Of a stretch of DNA of 7,153 nt, positions 6,079 through 7,153 are shown one piece after another. The notes under the pieces are model-generated. The model saw only the letters and a program-made list of their open reading frames with translations, was not told where the DNA came from and did no database searches. Each line of letters begins with the position of its first letter. Within the stretch, counting starts at the first letter, position 1. This DNA is from Paracoccaceae bacterium. Its GTDB lineage: Bacteria > Pseudomonadota > Alphaproteobacteria > Rhodobacterales > Rhodobacteraceae. Where the stretch lies: assembly GCA_025458985.1 (NCBI GenBank), contig JALORM010000100.1:1-7153 (forward strand). The letters are read 5' to 3'. The position numbers and the translations under genes are program-made.

Positions 6079-6113
6079 CTGTGTCACTCCTAGGGTCTGG
6101 TGGCGGGCGGGCT

Positions 6114-6157
6114 GTTCCCGCCCCGATACCCGTTCCACGCGCGACCGCGGCGGTTCC
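6114..6157 (-). promoter_or_regulatory. Three GGAAC motifs upstream of the EF-hand/ECF operon (possible ECF -35 elements)
   Basis: Reading the minus strand towards the EF-hand gene, GGAAC occurs at 6157-6153, 6136-6132 and 6118-6114. The spacing is 21 and 18 nt, and the last copy is 35 nt before the start codon. GGAAC with the AAC core is the commonest -35 element of ECF sigma promoters, and ECF operons are often autoregulated. I could not fix a -10 partner: no clean CGTT/GTC sits 16-17 nt downstream of any copy. The promoter call is therefore an inference. Confidence 0.4.
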
Positions 6158-6221
6158 GTCGCGCCACGCCCAATTTCCCTGCCCACCCGCGGCGCCGCGC
6201 GCCTGCGACACGGCGGCACGG

Positions 6222-6250
6222 GTGACAGCGGCGCGGGGGCGGCCTAGAGT
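6222..6250 (+). promoter_or_regulatory. Sigma70-type promoter for the DUF983/Nudix genes
   Basis: GTGACA (6222-6227, five of six matches to TTGACA), a 17-nt spacer, then TAGAGT (6245-6250, four of six matches to TATAAT). The start of transcription would be near 6257, giving a short leader with GAGG (6262-6265) before the DUF983 ATG. It faces away from the ECF cluster in the same 196-nt gap (6079-6274). Confidence 0.55.
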
Positions 6251-6274
6251 GCGCCCGACCCGAGGATGCCCCCG

Positions 6275-6656
6275 ATGATCCCAGACCTGTCCCCCGCCTC
6301 TGCCGCCCCGGCTGCCGATCCCGCCGCCCTGCCCGAACGCAGCCTGGGCCAGGCCCTGCGCCGCGGCTGGTTCCTGCGCTGCCCGGACTGCGGCCGGGGC
6401 CGGATGCTCGAGGGCTACGTCAAGGTGCGCGACGCCTGCCCGGACTGCGGCGCCGAGCTTCACCACCAGCGCGCCGACGACGGCCCGTCCTACCTGACGA
6501 TCCTGATCGTCGGGCACCTGATGGCTCCGGTGATGCTCTGGGCCTACGCGGCCTTCCGCCCCGAACCCTGGGTCTTCGCCGCGACGCTGGTGACGACCTC
6601 GGTCGGGGGCCAAGCGGATGCATGGCTTCGGCGGCCCCGCGGAGCGCGAAGTGTGA
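6275..6656 (+). pseudogene. DUF983 family protein gene with internal deletion and frameshift
   Basis: DUF983 proteins are small, membrane-associated proteins of unknown function: a zinc-ribbon-like N-terminus and two membrane segments. Visible here are C36-P-D-C39 and C55-P-D-C58, the conserved RADDGPSYLTILIVGHL (66-82, entering helix 1) and the start of helix 2 (about 99-110). After TTSV (to 6604) the normal continuation, recalled as roughly LxLxLLPRxKGxxVxxQW, is absent. The usual end, AKRMHGFGG plus PAEREV and TGA (6609-6656), is present but in another frame. About 20 codons are gone; the missing length must be 2 modulo 3 (for example 56, 59 or 62 nt). In the N-terminal frame no stop occurs, so it runs straight into the Nudix gene. 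Start 6275 is chosen because GAGG lies 9 nt upstream; ATG 6266 directly abuts it. Loss of helix 2 should destroy normal DUF983 topology. A sequencing or assembly error is the main alternative to a true mutation. Confidence 0.72.
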
Positions 6657-7153
6657 GCGAGCCTGGGGCCGACGCCAAGGCCGAGGCCCCGCCGATCCGC
6701 GACGCGGCCACCGTCGTCCTTCTGCGCGATGCCGCTACCGCGCCCGCGCTCCTGATGGGCCAGCGCGGCGCGGCGGCCGCCTTCATGCCGATGAAGTTCG
6801 TGTTTCCTGGCGGCGCGGTCGATCCGGGCGACGCCGCCGTGCCGCTGGCAGGGCCGCTCGCGCCCGCCTGCCGGGCGCGTCTGGCCGCAGAATGCGAAGG
6901 GCCCGCCCCCGAGGCGCTGGCTGCGGCGGCGGTGCGCGAGCTTTGGGAGGAAGCCGGGCTGATCCTGGGCCAGCCCGGTGCCTGGCCCTTCACCGCGCCG
7001 GCCGACTGGCAGGGCTTTGCCGCGACCGGGCACCTGCCCTCGGCCGCGGGGCTAGAGTTCGTGTTCCGCGCGATCACGCCCCCCGGCCGCCCGCGCCGCT
7101 TCGATGCGCGGTTCTTCCTTGCCGATGCGGCCGCCATCGCGGGCGACCCCGAC
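6653..7153 (+). CDS. Nudix hydrolase, C-terminus off the right edge
   Basis: The first 167 residues of a Nudix-superfamily protein, whose members hydrolyse nucleoside diphosphates linked to another group (such as CoA, NADH or sugar nucleotides). Visible parts are DAATVVLLRD (17-26), the substrate-side MPMKFVFPGGAVDPGD (45-60) and the catalytic RELWEEAGL (95-103), with metal-ligand glutamates E99 and E100. The Nudix box is split: about 35 residues lie between FPGG and REL. Such an insertion is known in NUDT19-like proteins, which suggests that subgroup rather than MutT. Proposed start: GTG 6653, with GGAG 8 nt upstream (6641-6644), overlapping the original DUF983 stop as GTGA. This overlap is the expected ancestral arrangement. 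Because of the DUF983 lesion, this frame is also open upstream to 6275, so a longer fusion product could be made. The substrate is unknown. Confidence 0.87.
   Translation, partial: MSEPGADAKAEAPPIRDAATVVLLRDAATAPALLMGQRGAAAAFMPMKFVFPGGAVDPGDAAVPLAGPLAPACRARLAAECEGPAPEALAAAAVRELWEEAGLILGQPGAWPFTAPADWQGFAATGHLPSAAGLEFVFRAITPPGRPRRFDARFFLADAAAIAGDPD

Noticed and set aside
6079..6219. 47-residue N-terminal extension of the EF-hand protein
   Set aside because: It would bury the signal peptide. The ATG at 6078 has AGGAG at ideal spacing, so the extension is upstream untranslated DNA.
5861..7033. 390-codon minus-strand frame across the intergenic gap and the DUF983/Nudix genes
   Set aside because: No motifs. 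The plus-strand zinc-ribbon and Nudix motifs, and the EF-hand gene overlapping it in another frame, are far stronger.

Overview
The window is very GC-rich, with strong G/C bias at third codon positions and long open shadow frames opposite the real genes. Gene content points to an alphaproteobacterium of the Rhodobacteraceae/Paracoccaceae type: a PleD-type diguanylate cyclase next to a DUF3572 gene, a non-pyrrolysine MttB-like methyltransferase, a DUF983 gene followed by a Nudix gene, and an ECF sigma operon with an EF-hand protein. This is judged from protein resemblance only; no database search was possible. No tRNA, rRNA, CRISPR, insertion sequence or phage gene was seen.

Layout. (1) 1-1053, minus: N-terminal two thirds of a trimethylamine methyltransferase (MttB) family protein, cut by the left edge. 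(2) 1147-1863, minus: a HAD-superfamily phosphatase with all four HAD motifs. (3) 1960-2238, minus: a DUF3572 protein, divergent from (4) 2367-3770, plus: a PleD-like response regulator/diguanylate cyclase, probably starting at a TTG. (5) 3771-3919: the gap between convergent genes, with possible terminator hairpins. (6) 6078 down to 3920, minus: a compact four-gene cluster in the order secreted four-EF-hand protein, ECF sigma factor, short anti-sigma-like protein with one membrane segment, membrane-anchored Spy/CpxP-like (periplasmic heavy-metal-sensor type) protein. The last three genes overlap and are probably translationally coupled. (7) 6275-7153, plus: a DUF983 gene whose 3' part has lost about 20 codons and changed frame, followed by a Nudix hydrolase gene cut by the right edge.

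How the parts fit. The ECF cluster looks like an envelope-stress or metal/calcium-responsive regulon. A sigma factor is paired with a putative membrane inhibitor, a periplasmic Spy-like sensor or chaperone, and a periplasmic calcium-binding protein encoded first, upstream of which lie three GGAAC motifs resembling ECF -35 elements. The PleD homologue keeps an apparently active GGEEF cyclase domain and its inhibitory I-site. Its first receiver has lost the acidic pair, the switch threonine and the lysine, while keeping the aspartate at the phospho-acceptor position. The DUF983 lesion puts the DUF983 N-terminus in frame with the Nudix gene, so the sequence as given encodes one continuous DUF983-Nudix reading frame. 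This is either a real fusion-forming deletion or a sequence error. Genes 1-3 and the ECF cluster look intact where they can be seen.
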